NCBI GenBank assembly: GCA_934726055.1
Contig: CAKVCZ010000009.1
Span: 1 to 64,000 of the forward strand
Direction: 5' to 3'
From: an uncultured Candidatus Melainabacteria bacterium
GTDB lineage: Bacteria; Cyanobacteriota; Vampirovibrionia; Gastranaerophilales; Gastranaerophilaceae
Length of the DNA stretch: 64,000 bases
A program made the translations under genes and the position numbers. Every line of letters starts with the position of its first letter. Position 1 is the first letter of the stretch. This document shows positions 1 to 7,811 of this stretch, in pieces. The notes beneath the pieces are model-generated. The model was given only the letters and a program-made list of their open reading frames with translations. It ran no database searches and was not told the DNA's origin.

Positions 1-60
1 TGCATGTATGAAGCACGCCGCCAGCGTTCGTCCTGAGCCAGGATCAAACTCTCCATTGTC
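1..60 (-). rRNA. rrs: 16S ribosomal RNA, 5' end only (partial)
   Basis: Read on the minus strand, bases 52 down to 33 are the conserved start of bacterial 16S rRNA (AGAGTTTGATCCTGGCTCAG), followed by GACGAACGCTGGCGG and the CATACATGCA segment. The window edge cuts the gene after about 60 bases. The mature 5' end is placed near base 60 by analogy with E. coli, where eight bases precede AGAGTTTGATC. The piece is too short for secure taxonomic placement. Confidence 0.97.
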
Positions 61-78
61 AGAAAGTTTATGTCCATC

Positions 79-101
79 GTTCATTGCGGCTAGCAATGAA
101 C
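79..101 (-). other. Hairpin in the 16S rRNA leader
   Basis: A perfect 9-bp inverted repeat, GTTCATTGC (79-87) and GCAATGAAC (93-101) with a 5-base loop, lies about 20 bases upstream of the mature 16S 5' end. In rRNA operons such leader sequence normally takes part in the RNase III processing stalk or in leader folding. That role is inference, because the partner strand beyond the 3' end of 16S is outside the window. Confidence 0.5.
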
Positions 102-345
102 TGCTCGACGTTGTTTTAACACTAGCTTTTCGCTTGTGAATTTAGTCCTAAATCATATTTTGTTAGAATCAACAAGTATATTTTAGTCGTTTTCAGCTAT
201 TCTTTTTTCAATGTTCAATCTTTCTCACCTAAATCAGATTGTTATTGCTATCAATCTTTTTGGTTCAAGGTCGGCAAGATTTTATCTTTTACGGGGCCTT
301 CCTCTAATTCCTTAACGGATGTGTTTTGTTTCATTCCGTATTCTC

Positions 346-373
346 ATATTACAACTTCAAATTTTTTTGTCAA
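346..373 (-). promoter_or_regulatory. Candidate rRNA operon promoter
   Basis: On the minus strand there is a consensus -35 TTGACA (373-368), a 16-base spacer and a -10-like TAATAT (351-346). Transcription would start near 338 and give a leader of about 280 bases before 16S. It is the only consensus -35 I found in the 540-base gap between 16S and the gene at 597. The rest of that gap is AT-rich, with no convincing gene. Confidence 0.55.
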
Positions 374-596
374 CCCATGTTTTTTATTTTTTTATTTTTA
401 TCTTTACATTTCTTAGTAATTCAAGATTTTTCATGTTTTTTTAGAGCTAGGAATTCGCTAAAACTCAATATTTACAAGCACCTTATCATGTCAACTGTTT
501 TTGAATATTATTAAGTTTTATGTATGATTTTCCTTTTTATGAATATATATATAATATATTTTGTAGAGTATTTGATTTATAGAGGAGATTTTTTAT

Positions 597-1043
597 ATGA
601 AAAAGACATGCTACATGACAATAGTTGCCATATTACTATCTACGGGTTGTGCATTTGCTGACGGAAATGCTTTTACTCCACTAAATTTTGACGATACAGC
701 TTATTCTGTACCAAATACAACTACGGCTTCAAACACAAAAACAATAAACGCTGTAAATACACCTACTGAAACAAATTCAGGAATTGTTAACAGTTCAAAT
801 GTTTCTGTCGGCAACGGTACAGGAAATGTAGATTTACAAAACGCAATTGCAAAAGTTGATACAGCATTAGATGCAATTAAGGCAGAACAGAATATATGTA
901 AATCCAAATATGCAGATGTTGATAACCAATACAAGTTCATTAAAAATGAACGCAGCAATCTAAAAAAACAAGTAAGAGCAAATGATAAAAGGATAAAAGA
1001 GCTTAGCAGAGCTAAAACAAAACTTAGCAATAATGTTATATAA
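597..1043 (+). CDS. Small exported protein with C-terminal coiled coil, unknown function
   Basis: This 148-residue protein has a clear Sec signal peptide (MKK, hydrophobic core TIVAILLSTGCAFA, cleavage near residue 21). A Thr/Asn/Ser-rich low-complexity stretch follows (about 25-75), then a charged, Lys-rich helical segment (about 80-140) that looks like a coiled coil. A single Cys in the signal region (TGCAFA) could suggest a lipobox, but it is not a good match. The ribosome binding site GAGGAG lies about ten bases before the ATG. No family is recognised. A strong terminator directly follows, so it is probably transcribed alone. Confidence 0.8.
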   Translation: MKKTCYMTIVAILLSTGCAFADGNAFTPLNFDDTAYSVPNTTTASNTKTINAVNTPTETNSGIVNSSNVSVGNGTGNVDLQNAIAKVDTALDAIKAEQNICKSKYADVDNQYKFIKNERSNLKKQVRANDKRIKELSRAKTKLSNNVI

Positions 1044-1061
1044 TTTAAATCTTAAATAAAC

Positions 1062-1091
1062 AAAAAGCATGACCTTATAGTCATGCTTTTT
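1062..1091 (+). terminator. Rho-independent terminator after the exported coiled-coil gene
   Basis: A perfect 11-bp stem, AAAAGCATGAC (1063-1073) and GTCATGCTTTT (1080-1090) with loop CTTATA, is followed by a short T-rich stretch. It sits 20 bases after the stop codon at 1043. Confidence 0.85.
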
Positions 1092-1141
1092 ATTTGCAAA
1101 AGCATGCTTTGGGCATGCCTATAAATTAAATACTTAGACAA

Positions 1142-1180
1142 TGTAATATATTTTACTATATTACATGTATTATATATAAT
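1142..1180 (+). promoter_or_regulatory. Promoter with overlapping palindrome; predicted leaderless start of the ABC ATPase gene
   Basis: A -35-like TTTACT (1152-1157), a 17-base spacer and a perfect -10 TATAAT (1175-1180) end seven bases before the ATG at 1188. No Shine-Dalgarno sequence is present, so the mRNA should be leaderless. A 9-bp inverted repeat, TGTAATATA (1142-1150) and TATATTACA (1157-1165), overlaps the -35 and would be well placed as a repressor operator. The operator role is inference. Confidence 0.6.
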
Positions 1181-1187
1181 GAATATC

Positions 1188-2141
1188 ATGGAAACGTTAT
1201 TTATAAAAAATTTAGATATGGGTTTCAACACAGAAAAAGGCTTTAGACAAGCTCTTTTTAACGTTTCTTTGATGCTAAAATACGGAGAAATGCATGCTCT
1301 TGTTGGAGAATCCGGATGCGGAAAATCCATGACAGCAATGAGTATTCTTCAACTTTTACCTAAAACAGCAAAAATAACTAACGGTGAAATTCATTATAGA
1401 AATAAAGATTTGCTGCAATTGCCCAAAAAGGAAATTCAAAAGTTAAGAGGTTCACAAATTGCTTTAATTCCACAAGATCCCATGACTTCTTTGAATCCTT
1501 TATACACAATTGGTAATCAATTAACAGAAGTTATCAAATTACACCAAAATTTGAAGGGAAAAGAAGCATACGAAAAGGCTATTGAAGCACTTGAAATTGT
1601 ACAAATTCCATCTGCAAAAGAAAGATTTAACCAATATCCGCATGAATTTTCCGGAGGAATGAAACAGCGTGCAATTATTGCAATGGCACTTGCATGTAAA
1701 GCCAAAATTATTATTGCGGATGAACCTACAACAGCTTTAGACGTAACCATTCAGGCTCAAATCATGGAGCTTTTATCAGAAATAAAAAGAGAATACGGCA
1801 CATCAATTTTATTAATTACCCATGACTTAGCACTTGTTAGCCAATATGCAGATGAAGTTTCAGTTATGTATTCCGGAAGAATTGTTGAAAATGCACCAAC
1901 TAAAGAATTTTTTAACTATACAAATCATCCGTATTCTATCGGATTATTAAAATCTTTACCGGAGAATAATCTTAAAACTATTCCAACAATTGAAGGACAA
2001 CCTCCATCAATTATGGATGATATTACCGGATGCCGTTTTCATCAAAGATGCAGTTTTGCAATTCCAAATGTTTGCAACAAAAAAGTACCCGAATTTAAAG
2101 AAACAAGACCAAATCACTGCTCGGCATGCTTTTTGAATTAA
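1188..2141 (+). CDS. Oligopeptide/dipeptide ABC transporter ATP-binding subunit (OppD/DppD type)
   Basis: This is a 317-residue nucleotide-binding subunit that would power uptake of peptides or related solutes (nickel and other substrates also occur in this family). Visible motifs are Walker A GESGCGKS near residue 41, a Q-loop in LIPQDPMTSLNPL, the signature FSGGMKQR and Walker B IIIADEPTTALD, plus the C-terminal oligopeptide-binding extension with GCRFHQRCSFA and paired cysteines typical of OppD/DppD. I start at the ATG at 1188 (METLF) because the -10 hexamer ends at 1180; the ATG at 1179 would overlap it. No permease, OppF or binding protein gene is adjacent, so it is an orphan here. Confidence 0.93.
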   Translation: METLFIKNLDMGFNTEKGFRQALFNVSLMLKYGEMHALVGESGCGKSMTAMSILQLLPKTAKITNGEIHYRNKDLLQLPKKEIQKLRGSQIALIPQDPMTSLNPLYTIGNQLTEVIKLHQNLKGKEAYEKAIEALEIVQIPSAKERFNQYPHEFSGGMKQRAIIAMALACKAKIIIADEPTTALDVTIQAQIMELLSEIKREYGTSILLITHDLALVSQYADEVSVMYSGRIVENAPTKEFFNYTNHPYSIGLLKSLPENNLKTIPTIEGQPPSIMDDITGCRFHQRCSFAIPNVCNKKVPEFKETRPNHCSACFLN

Positions 2142-2193
2142 ATATGATTTTTAATTTAACGAATCTTTGATGGCAAAAATTTTAAAATAAATT

Positions 2194-2223
2194 AAAAAAA
2201 AGTTTGCCATTATTATGGCAAAC
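2194..2223 (-). terminator. Terminator of the gene at 2268-2807
   Basis: A perfect 9-bp stem, GTTTGCCAT (2202-2210) and ATGGCAAAC (2215-2223) with a 4-base loop. On the minus strand it is followed by a run of eight T (2201-2194), so it ends transcription coming from 2807. Confidence 0.85.
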
Positions 2224-2267
2224 ATTAAATAAACACGAGGATATTAAGAGAGAGAGTATAAAACTTT

Positions 2268-2807
2268 TTATGCAAATTTCGCTGAAGGATAAGTATTGAT
2301 TGCACTTTGCGTATTTAAGAATTGTAATCTTGACATCAATGTATTATTTGAGGTCATTTGTTCTCTTGCCTCAACCATTACAGATTCTCTCATTGCTGAG
2401 GAAAGCATTCCATTTTGCAAAGCTGTTGAACCTATTACTCTTGAGCGAATATTTTTTGTTGAATTTGATATTGAAGATTTATTTGTTAAAGCTTTTGTTC
2501 CTGAAGCCTGTGATTCATTCACATTTGTAGATGCTGCAGCTTGTGTAGCTTGCGATTTAAAGATACTTTCAGAAAAAGGATTTGCACCTTTTGCCACTGA
2601 TTGACGAGCTTCTGCCATCAAATCATTTTGAAAATTTGTTTTCATTGCTTCAGTATTATAAACTTTATTATTGTTTGCAACCGCCTCTGCTGTACCTGAA
2701 GCTTTTGATGTAACTCGTTGAAAGATTGCATTTTTAACTGAATCAACTGATGCTCTATCAATCTTTTGAGAAACAAAATTTGTTGTTGTAGTTAATCCTG
2801 TTGTCAT
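2268..2807 (-). CDS. Ser/Thr/Asn/Ala-rich protein of unknown function
   Basis: This 179-residue protein has no signal peptide, no membrane segment and no motif that I recognise. It starts MTTGLTTTTNF, is rich in Ser, Thr, Asn and Ala with few aromatics, and has a C-terminal segment of helical character with repeated Met (MLSSAMRESVMVEAREQM). Composition and short leader resemble proteins that are exported by non-Sec routes or that form surface filaments, but nothing shows that here. It is a single transcription unit with its own terminator. Upstream there is an AAGGATATTT-type weak ribosome binding site. Confidence 0.75.
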   Translation of the reverse strand: MTTGLTTTTNFVSQKIDRASVDSVKNAIFQRVTSKASGTAEAVANNNKVYNTEAMKTNFQNDLMAEARQSVAKGANPFSESIFKSQATQAAASTNVNESQASGTKALTNKSSISNSTKNIRSRVIGSTALQNGMLSSAMRESVMVEAREQMTSNNTLMSRLQFLNTQSAINTYPSAKFA

Positions 2808-2900
2808 GCTTTACTTTCTAAATATCCTTATACTTATTTAAGTATTTTAACCTAAAATTATTGCCTTTTATATTTTGTTTTTGTTAACTTTTATTAATAA

Positions 2901-2930
2901 TTAAAAAGGGCAAGTTTTAAAACTTGCCCG
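2901..2930 (-). terminator. Terminator of the cysteine-rich exported protein gene
   Basis: A perfect palindrome, GGGCAAGTTTT (2908-2918) and AAAACTTGCCC (2919-2929), is followed on the minus strand by TTTTTAA. The G+C-rich base and T-run fit a factor-independent terminator for the gene ending at 2956. Confidence 0.85.
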
Positions 2931-2955
2931 ACATTCTCTTTTTAAAATATTTTTA

Positions 2956-3495
2956 CTATCTCTTACATGATGGTTTGCAACAATATTTCATTGAATGTTT
3001 TGCTCTATATTTCATTTCACGTTTAATTACACGATATTCTTTCTTTTGATCACATTTTAAAATAGCTTTAAAATCTTTGTCTATTTCTTTTAATTTTGAT
3101 TTCAAATCTTTAAAATCATCTTTTAAAATTCTTTCTTGATTTCTAACTGCAGATTTATCTAAGCATGATGCATGTAATTTATCACACAATGCTTTATGAT
3201 CATCTTTAATTTTATCTTTTATACAATCAATATCAGATTCATAACGCTTGTCTATCTCATCTGCTTGTTGTCTTTGGCATGAATCTAAATTCAAACGACA
3301 ATACATTTCTTCTTTACTTTTGTTTTTATAATCGCAGCAAGAATCCACTGTTCTATCACCACATCTTTCGCATGCCGGTTTTTTGCAACCACATTCATCT
3401 TTTGGAAAATCACATCCGCAGCCACAATCAGCAAATGCTTGGCTTCCAAACGCTAATGCAGTTGTTACAGTTAAAGCCATAAGTAATTTTTTCAT
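2956..3495 (-). CDS. Exported cysteine-rich protein, possibly Spy/CpxP-like
   Basis: This 179-residue protein has a Sec signal peptide (MKKLLMALTVTTALAFGSQAFA, cleavage after AFA). A very Cys-rich segment follows (CGCGCDF, CGCKKPACERCG, CCDYK), then a long charged helical region with LNLDSCQRQQADEIDKRY and repeated Lys/Asp/Glu heptads, and a C-terminal CCKPSCKR. The L-x4-Q-x6-I pattern followed by amphipathic helices recalls the LTxxQ repeats of periplasmic Spy/CpxP chaperones, and the cysteine clusters suggest metal binding or disulfide cross-linking. Both readings are inference. The ribosome binding site AAGGAGAAATTT precedes the ATG. It is a single gene with its own terminator. Confidence 0.8.
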   Translation of the reverse strand: MKKLLMALTVTTALAFGSQAFADCGCGCDFPKDECGCKKPACERCGDRTVDSCCDYKNKSKEEMYCRLNLDSCQRQQADEIDKRYESDIDCIKDKIKDDHKALCDKLHASCLDKSAVRNQERILKDDFKDLKSKLKEIDKDFKAILKCDQKKEYRVIKREMKYRAKHSMKYCCKPSCKR

Positions 3496-3621
3496 AATAA
3501 ATTTCTCCTTAATTTACTCACCTAACTTTTTATTCACACTTTTATTTTTATTTATCAAAAAAATTTTTCCTATATCCGAATAGGTATAAATAGTTTAACT
3601 GCTTAGGCAATATTAAATACA

Positions 3622-3656
3622 TAAAAAATGAACCCTCTATAATAGAAGGTTCATTA
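3622..3656 (-). terminator. Terminator of the SLH gene at 3680-4963
   Basis: The stem AATGAACC-x-TCTA pairs with TAGA-x-GGTTCATT (3628-3656, one mismatch) and is followed on the minus strand by TTTTTTAT. It lies 24 bases after the stop codon. Confidence 0.8.
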
Positions 3657-3679
3657 TTAATTGTTTTATTGTAAAAATA

Positions 3680-4963
3680 TTAATCGTTATAAATGCTTGC
3701 ATCATCGTTTAATATAATTAAGATATTTTCACCTTTTTTGGCTTTATAATGTAATCCGGGTGTTACAAAACCAAGAATTAAGCCTACACTGCATCCTATT
3801 GGAGTACCAATTGCAATACCTGTACCCAATGCTGTCGGACAAGGAATAAATCCAAAACCTATACCTGCACCTGTACCAATTGCACCAAGCCCCACTGTCC
3901 AACCAAGAATTTTTGCAAATGTCATCCATGGTCCTTCTTTTAATTTTCTATCCTTTGTGAACGGATCTGCATCTATTGCGTAGCACTTTCCGTTTGGAAG
4001 AACTAATTTTCTGAATTTCATAGAAACTCTTGCATTTTTGTTTAACCATTTTGGCTTTTGAATATTAGTAACTTCTGCAACTAAACATGTGTCTTTTGGA
4101 ATAACCATCGTGCCTTCAGTTGTGTAAACTCCGTCTTTAAATACAAAGTTTACTATATCACCTGCATGTGATTTTTTAGACCAATATTTTTGATCATATG
4201 CAATCCTTAGAACATTATCTTTCATGATAATTCGTCTTAAGTTTGTTACAGTAACTTCATTAGTCGGAGCATCTTTAGATACGTCTAAATGTTCTATTCT
4301 CAAAACTTTTTCTGCATTGTTTTTATATTGAGGTTTTACAAGATTCAATTTATTATACAATTTGTATAATAAAACCGCTACTTCTGCTCTTGTAATATCT
4401 CTATTTGGTTCTAACATTTTGAAATCAGGGTGATTAACAAAAAGTTCATATTTAATTGCCTTTGCATAAACATTTTTTGCCCACAAAGGAATTGCTAAAT
4501 AATCATCAAAATTAGCTAAAACAGATGTGTCTGTTGTAGTATCTTTAGTAATATGACTCATTACTGACGTAACTTCTGAACGCAACATAGATTGGTTCGG
4601 TTTAAATGTATTATCAGGATAACCATAAACAAGTCCTAATTGTTGCGAACGCAAAACATCCGCATAATACCCGTCCGATTCACCTACATCTGTAAATATA
4701 TTTTGAATACTTACATCCAAATTATCATTTGATAAAATCTTCAATAATGAATGAACAAATTCAACACGCGTAATTGGTTGTTCAGGATTAAAATACCCCT
4801 TGGCATCCGTTAGCATAATTGACTTATCTACAACAAAATTAATTTCTTTTGCAGCCCAGTAATTATTTTTAACATCATTAACTGCTTTCGTAGCAGCGAA
4901 TGCGGGCAAGAAATTCATAAAAATCATAAAACAAGAAAGTAAACTTGCAATAATTCTTTTCAT
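3680..4963 (-). CDS. Exported SLH-domain cell-surface protein
   Basis: This 427-residue protein has a signal peptide (MKRIIASLLSCFMIFMNFLPAFA) and three S-layer-homology repeats: about 27-75 (YWAAKEINFVVDKSI, ITRVEFVHSLLKIL), 85-135 (YADVLRSQQLGLVYGYPDNTF) and 148-205 (LWAKNVYAKAIKY, ITRAEVAVLLYKLY). SLH domains bind cell-wall polymers, so it should sit at the envelope. After them comes a beta-rich domain (about 215-340) resembling that of the second SLH protein in this window, then a Gly-rich hydrophobic segment with glycine-zipper spacing (about 345-405). It is preceded by a structured leader (5020-5110) and ends in its own terminator. The ATG has an AUGAGGU-type ribosome binding site. Confidence 0.88.
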   Translation of the reverse strand: MKRIIASLLSCFMIFMNFLPAFAATKAVNDVKNNYWAAKEINFVVDKSIMLTDAKGYFNPEQPITRVEFVHSLLKILSNDNLDVSIQNIFTDVGESDGYYADVLRSQQLGLVYGYPDNTFKPNQSMLRSEVTSVMSHITKDTTTDTSVLANFDDYLAIPLWAKNVYAKAIKYELFVNHPDFKMLEPNRDITRAEVAVLLYKLYNKLNLVKPQYKNNAEKVLRIEHLDVSKDAPTNEVTVTNLRRIIMKDNVLRIAYDQKYWSKKSHAGDIVNFVFKDGVYTTEGTMVIPKDTCLVAEVTNIQKPKWLNKNARVSMKFRKLVLPNGKCYAIDADPFTKDRKLKEGPWMTFAKILGWTVGLGAIGTGAGIGFGFIPCPTALGTGIAIGTPIGCSVGLILGFVTPGLHYKAKKGENILIILNDDASIYND

Positions 4964-5019
4964 ATTTTTACCTCATATTAATATAATAACGTTTATGATT
5001 ATAAATAAACAAGAAAAAT

Positions 5020-5110
5020 TTTTCAAGTCCCGCTATTTACTATACACCACTTGCAGCTCAAATACTCCTACGTTAGCAGAGTCCTATCTGAGCAATTATT
5101 ACTTGAATCC
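5020..5110 (-). ncRNA. Structured leader RNA or small RNA upstream of the SLH gene
   Basis: On the minus strand an outer 7-bp stem (5107-5101 with 5028-5022, TTCAAGT/ACTTGAA) encloses an 8-bp stem (5093-5086 with 5063-5056, GCTCAGAT/ATTTGAGC, one G-U), which itself encloses a 4-bp stem (ACTC/GAGT, 5082-5079 with 5067-5064). A long unpaired 3' strand (about 5055-5029) lies inside the outer helix. The gap is G+C-richer than the flanks and lies 50-140 bases before the SLH start. I do not recognise a known riboswitch class. It could be a cis-regulatory leader or an independent RNA. Confidence 0.45.
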
Positions 5111-5170
5111 ATTTTTAAATAGTTCCAGCATAATTTTTTAAAAATCCGGGCTGCCAAAAGTTTCAGACTT

Positions 5171-7501
5171 TTATACCTTCATTGTCGTTGTTAAAATATT
5201 TTGATTGTTTTTATATTCATATTCAACAGAACTCATAATATTTTTAACCATAAATATTCCCAGACCACCTATTGGTCTATCTTCTGCCGATAATTCTATA
5301 TTCGGATCAGCCTTCTCAAGGGGGTTAAATGGTGTACCATTATCCACAAATTTGAATTCAAGTTCGTCTTCAGCAGATTTTCTAAAATATATTTCTATAT
5401 CACCGGTTTTTGGCGGATACGCATAATTGGCAACATTTACAAAGATTTCTTCCACCACTAACGTCAATTTGTTCAAAATATCATCTGAAAGTTTTTCTTC
5501 CTCACAGATTGTTTTTAGCCAAAAACTAACTGCATCAAGGTTTTTTGTTTGTGCTGAAATAATAAGTTTTTTTGAATCAGGGTTCTCATTATTTAATTCT
5601 TCATTTCTATATTTCAATGCCAACATTGTAATATCATCTGATTGTTCACAATTTTCCATAAATTTTTCAACTCCAAATTGAATATTTTCTAAAATTCTTT
5701 CAACATTATTTTCTGTATTATTAACCATTTTTGAAAGTCTATCTTCACCAAACAACTCGTCCGATTGATTCATCGCCTCTGTTACACCATCCGTGTACAA
5801 AAACAACGTTTCATCTTTATTAAGACGTAACTCATGATTTTTATATAAAATATCCGAATCTACACCCAAAACTAAATCAGGCTCTATATTTAAATATTCA
5901 ACACTCTCATTTTTCTTGACCAATGGTTGGTTATGACCTGCATTTGTACAGTTTATTTTGCCGGTTTGAGTATTTAAAATGCCTAAAAACATAGTTACAA
6001 ACAAGTTCTCAGAATTATTTTCGCATAATCTTTTATTTACATCAGTTAAAATTTGAGCTGTACTTGCTCCACGTTTGGAACGGTTTTTTATCAGTGTAAT
6101 AGTCTGCATCATAAACAGTGCCGCAGGAACACCTTTACCTGATACATCGGCAATTAAAAATATCAAATGATTATCATCAACAAAAAAGAAATCATAAAAA
6201 TCACCGCCAACCATTTTTGATGTTTTCATTGATGCATATATATCAAATTCATTCCTATTTGGATATGGAGGAAATTTTCTCGGCAAAACAGAATGTTGTA
6301 TTGATTTTGCAATATTTAATTCCTGCTCAATTTTTTCTTTCTCACTTTTTATTTCACTGTTTTCAATAATTTTTGTTTTTATATCCTTCGTCATTTTATT
6401 GAAAGAATTAGCAAGCTTTGCAAACTCTTCAGGACTTTCTATTTTTATTTCTTCATCCAAATTACCATTACCAATTTCTTCAGCTGTTTTAATTAAATAA
6501 TTTATCGGTTTTGAAACTTGTTTTGTTAAACTTACAAATATAAATATTGTTATTAACAAAGATATTATATATAAAACACTAAGACGTGTTTTTAGGTATC
6601 TTTTCAATACCAAATATAATTCATTTTTAGGAACATTAACAATTACTATCATCTTATTTTCATCTAATTTTTGTTGAAATGAAATATACGCAGTATTGTT
6701 GTACTTAACCTCTTTTCCATTTTTAAGATTTTCTGAATACCAAGGAATTGTTTTTAGAGATTTTCCAATATAATCATTTTCATTTACGGTTTTATCCGTT
6801 AAACTAATAATAAAATCGTCATCTTCATCTGCAAATAAAACAAAACTTTTTGGTGTAAGCTGAATTGAAGATAAATTTTTAATAATAGAATTCAAATCCC
6901 AATCAACAGTAGTTAAACCAACAATTTTACCATTTTTATCGTAAATTGCAGCTCCAACAGTAGTCATCAAAGCATGTGTGCCGGATTCATCATAATATGG
7001 TTTTGTCCATATTGTAGGACTTGATTTTGACACATTTGCCTTTATAACCTTATACCACATCTGATTTGGATAATCATATTTGTCATTCATAAAATTCTTT
7101 GAATCAATTACAATTTTGCCGTCTTTTTTAAAACTATATGAACAAAGTCTTTTATTATGATTAATACTAGGTTCAAACCAAATTCCACCACCTATTGGCA
7201 ATGATTCTTTTTCAAAAATTTTTGATGTTATAAAATCTAAATTGTCTTGATTTAACGCTAACGCCTGCTCTTTATACAAAAGCTCGCCCATAACTGCCAT
7301 ATCAAGAACATTCTCCTGCAAGTGAGTAATCGATTTCCTTATTTTTTCTGAAAAATAAGTAACAGACATATTACAATTGTTCTTTTTAAGAACTTTATTT
7401 AAAGAAAACTCCAACAAAGATATTGTCGTCATTAAAAAACAAAGAATGACAAGCATACCTAACGTTAAAACTAATAATTTGTTTTTTAAAGTCTTAATCA
7501 T
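5171..7501 (-). CDS. Membrane sensor: Cache-HAMP-PP2C (SpoIIE/RsbU) phosphatase with C-terminal HATPase
   Basis: This 776-residue protein has an N-terminal transmembrane helix (about 8-33), an extracytoplasmic double-Cache sensor region (about 45-295), a second transmembrane helix (about 305-328), a HAMP linker (about 330-382) and a coiled coil. A SpoIIE/RsbU-type PP2C phosphatase follows (about 410-620; GGDFYD, ADVSGKGVPAALF, NAGHNQP, LYTDGVTEA), then an RsbW/SpoIIAB-like HATPase (about 640-770; VEEIFVNVANYAY, DNGTPFNP, GGLGIFMV). It would dephosphorylate an anti-sigma antagonist in response to an external signal, and the HATPase domain may be the anti-sigma kinase. The STAS partner gene overlaps its start by eight bases, so the two are translationally coupled. 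Confidence 0.93.
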   Translation of the reverse strand: MIKTLKNKLLVLTLGMLVILCFLMTTISLLEFSLNKVLKKNNCNMSVTYFSEKIRKSITHLQENVLDMAVMGELLYKEQALALNQDNLDFITSKIFEKESLPIGGGIWFEPSINHNKRLCSYSFKKDGKIVIDSKNFMNDKYDYPNQMWYKVIKANVSKSSPTIWTKPYYDESGTHALMTTVGAAIYDKNGKIVGLTTVDWDLNSIIKNLSSIQLTPKSFVLFADEDDDFIISLTDKTVNENDYIGKSLKTIPWYSENLKNGKEVKYNNTAYISFQQKLDENKMIVIVNVPKNELYLVLKRYLKTRLSVLYIISLLITIFIFVSLTKQVSKPINYLIKTAEEIGNGNLDEEIKIESPEEFAKLANSFNKMTKDIKTKIIENSEIKSEKEKIEQELNIAKSIQHSVLPRKFPPYPNRNEFDIYASMKTSKMVGGDFYDFFFVDDNHLIFLIADVSGKGVPAALFMMQTITLIKNRSKRGASTAQILTDVNKRLCENNSENLFVTMFLGILNTQTGKINCTNAGHNQPLVKKNESVEYLNIEPDLVLGVDSDILYKNHELRLNKDETLFLYTDGVTEAMNQSDELFGEDRLSKMVNNTENNVERILENIQFGVEKFMENCEQSDDITMLALKYRNEELNNENPDSKKLIISAQTKNLDAVSFWLKTICEEEKLSDDILNKLTLVVEEIFVNVANYAYPPKTGDIEIYFRKSAEDELEFKFVDNGTPFNPLEKADPNIELSAEDRPIGGLGIFMVKNIMSSVEYEYKNNQNILTTTMKV

Positions 7502-7802
7502 TTCTCGCTATTTTCAAAATTTTTGTAAAACCTGTCATTTCAAGAACTTCCATAACAGCATATTGAACATTCATTAATGACATTTCGCCTTGTTGCGATT
7601 TCATTTTCTTTTGACATTCCAATAACATACGTAAGCCCATACTTGAAATGTAACTAACGTTTGTAAAATCAAGCACCAACTTATTTATATTATCTATGTT
7701 GTCTAAAACTGCCTGACCAAATTCCACAGCAGTATTTGTATCAATTTTTCCATCAACTGCAACCATCAATGAAGCACCGTTTTTTTGTAATTTTATTTCC
7801 AT
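7494..7802 (-). CDS. STAS-domain anti-sigma factor antagonist (RsbV/SpoIIAA type)
   Basis: This 102-residue protein is a single STAS domain. The motif VSYISSMGLRMLLECQ (about 48-63) holds the conserved Ser that is phosphorylated by RsbW-like kinases and dephosphorylated by PP2C phosphatases. It lies directly upstream of, and overlaps, the PP2C-HATPase sensor gene, which fits a two-gene partner-switching module. Its target sigma factor is not encoded next to it. The FliA/WhiG-type sigma at 56147-56968 is one candidate only by presence in the same window. Confidence 0.92.
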   Translation of the reverse strand: MEIKLQKNGASLMVAVDGKIDTNTAVEFGQAVLDNIDNINKLVLDFTNVSYISSMGLRMLLECQKKMKSQQGEMSLMNVQYAVMEVLEMTGFTKILKIARND

Positions 7803-7811
7803 AATTCTCCC

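Noticed and set aside
326..514. 62-codon open frame upstream of the first exported protein gene
   Set aside because: The product is a Phe/Leu/Ser-rich low-complexity peptide in very AT-rich DNA, overlapping the likely rRNA promoter on the other strand, with no ribosome binding site.
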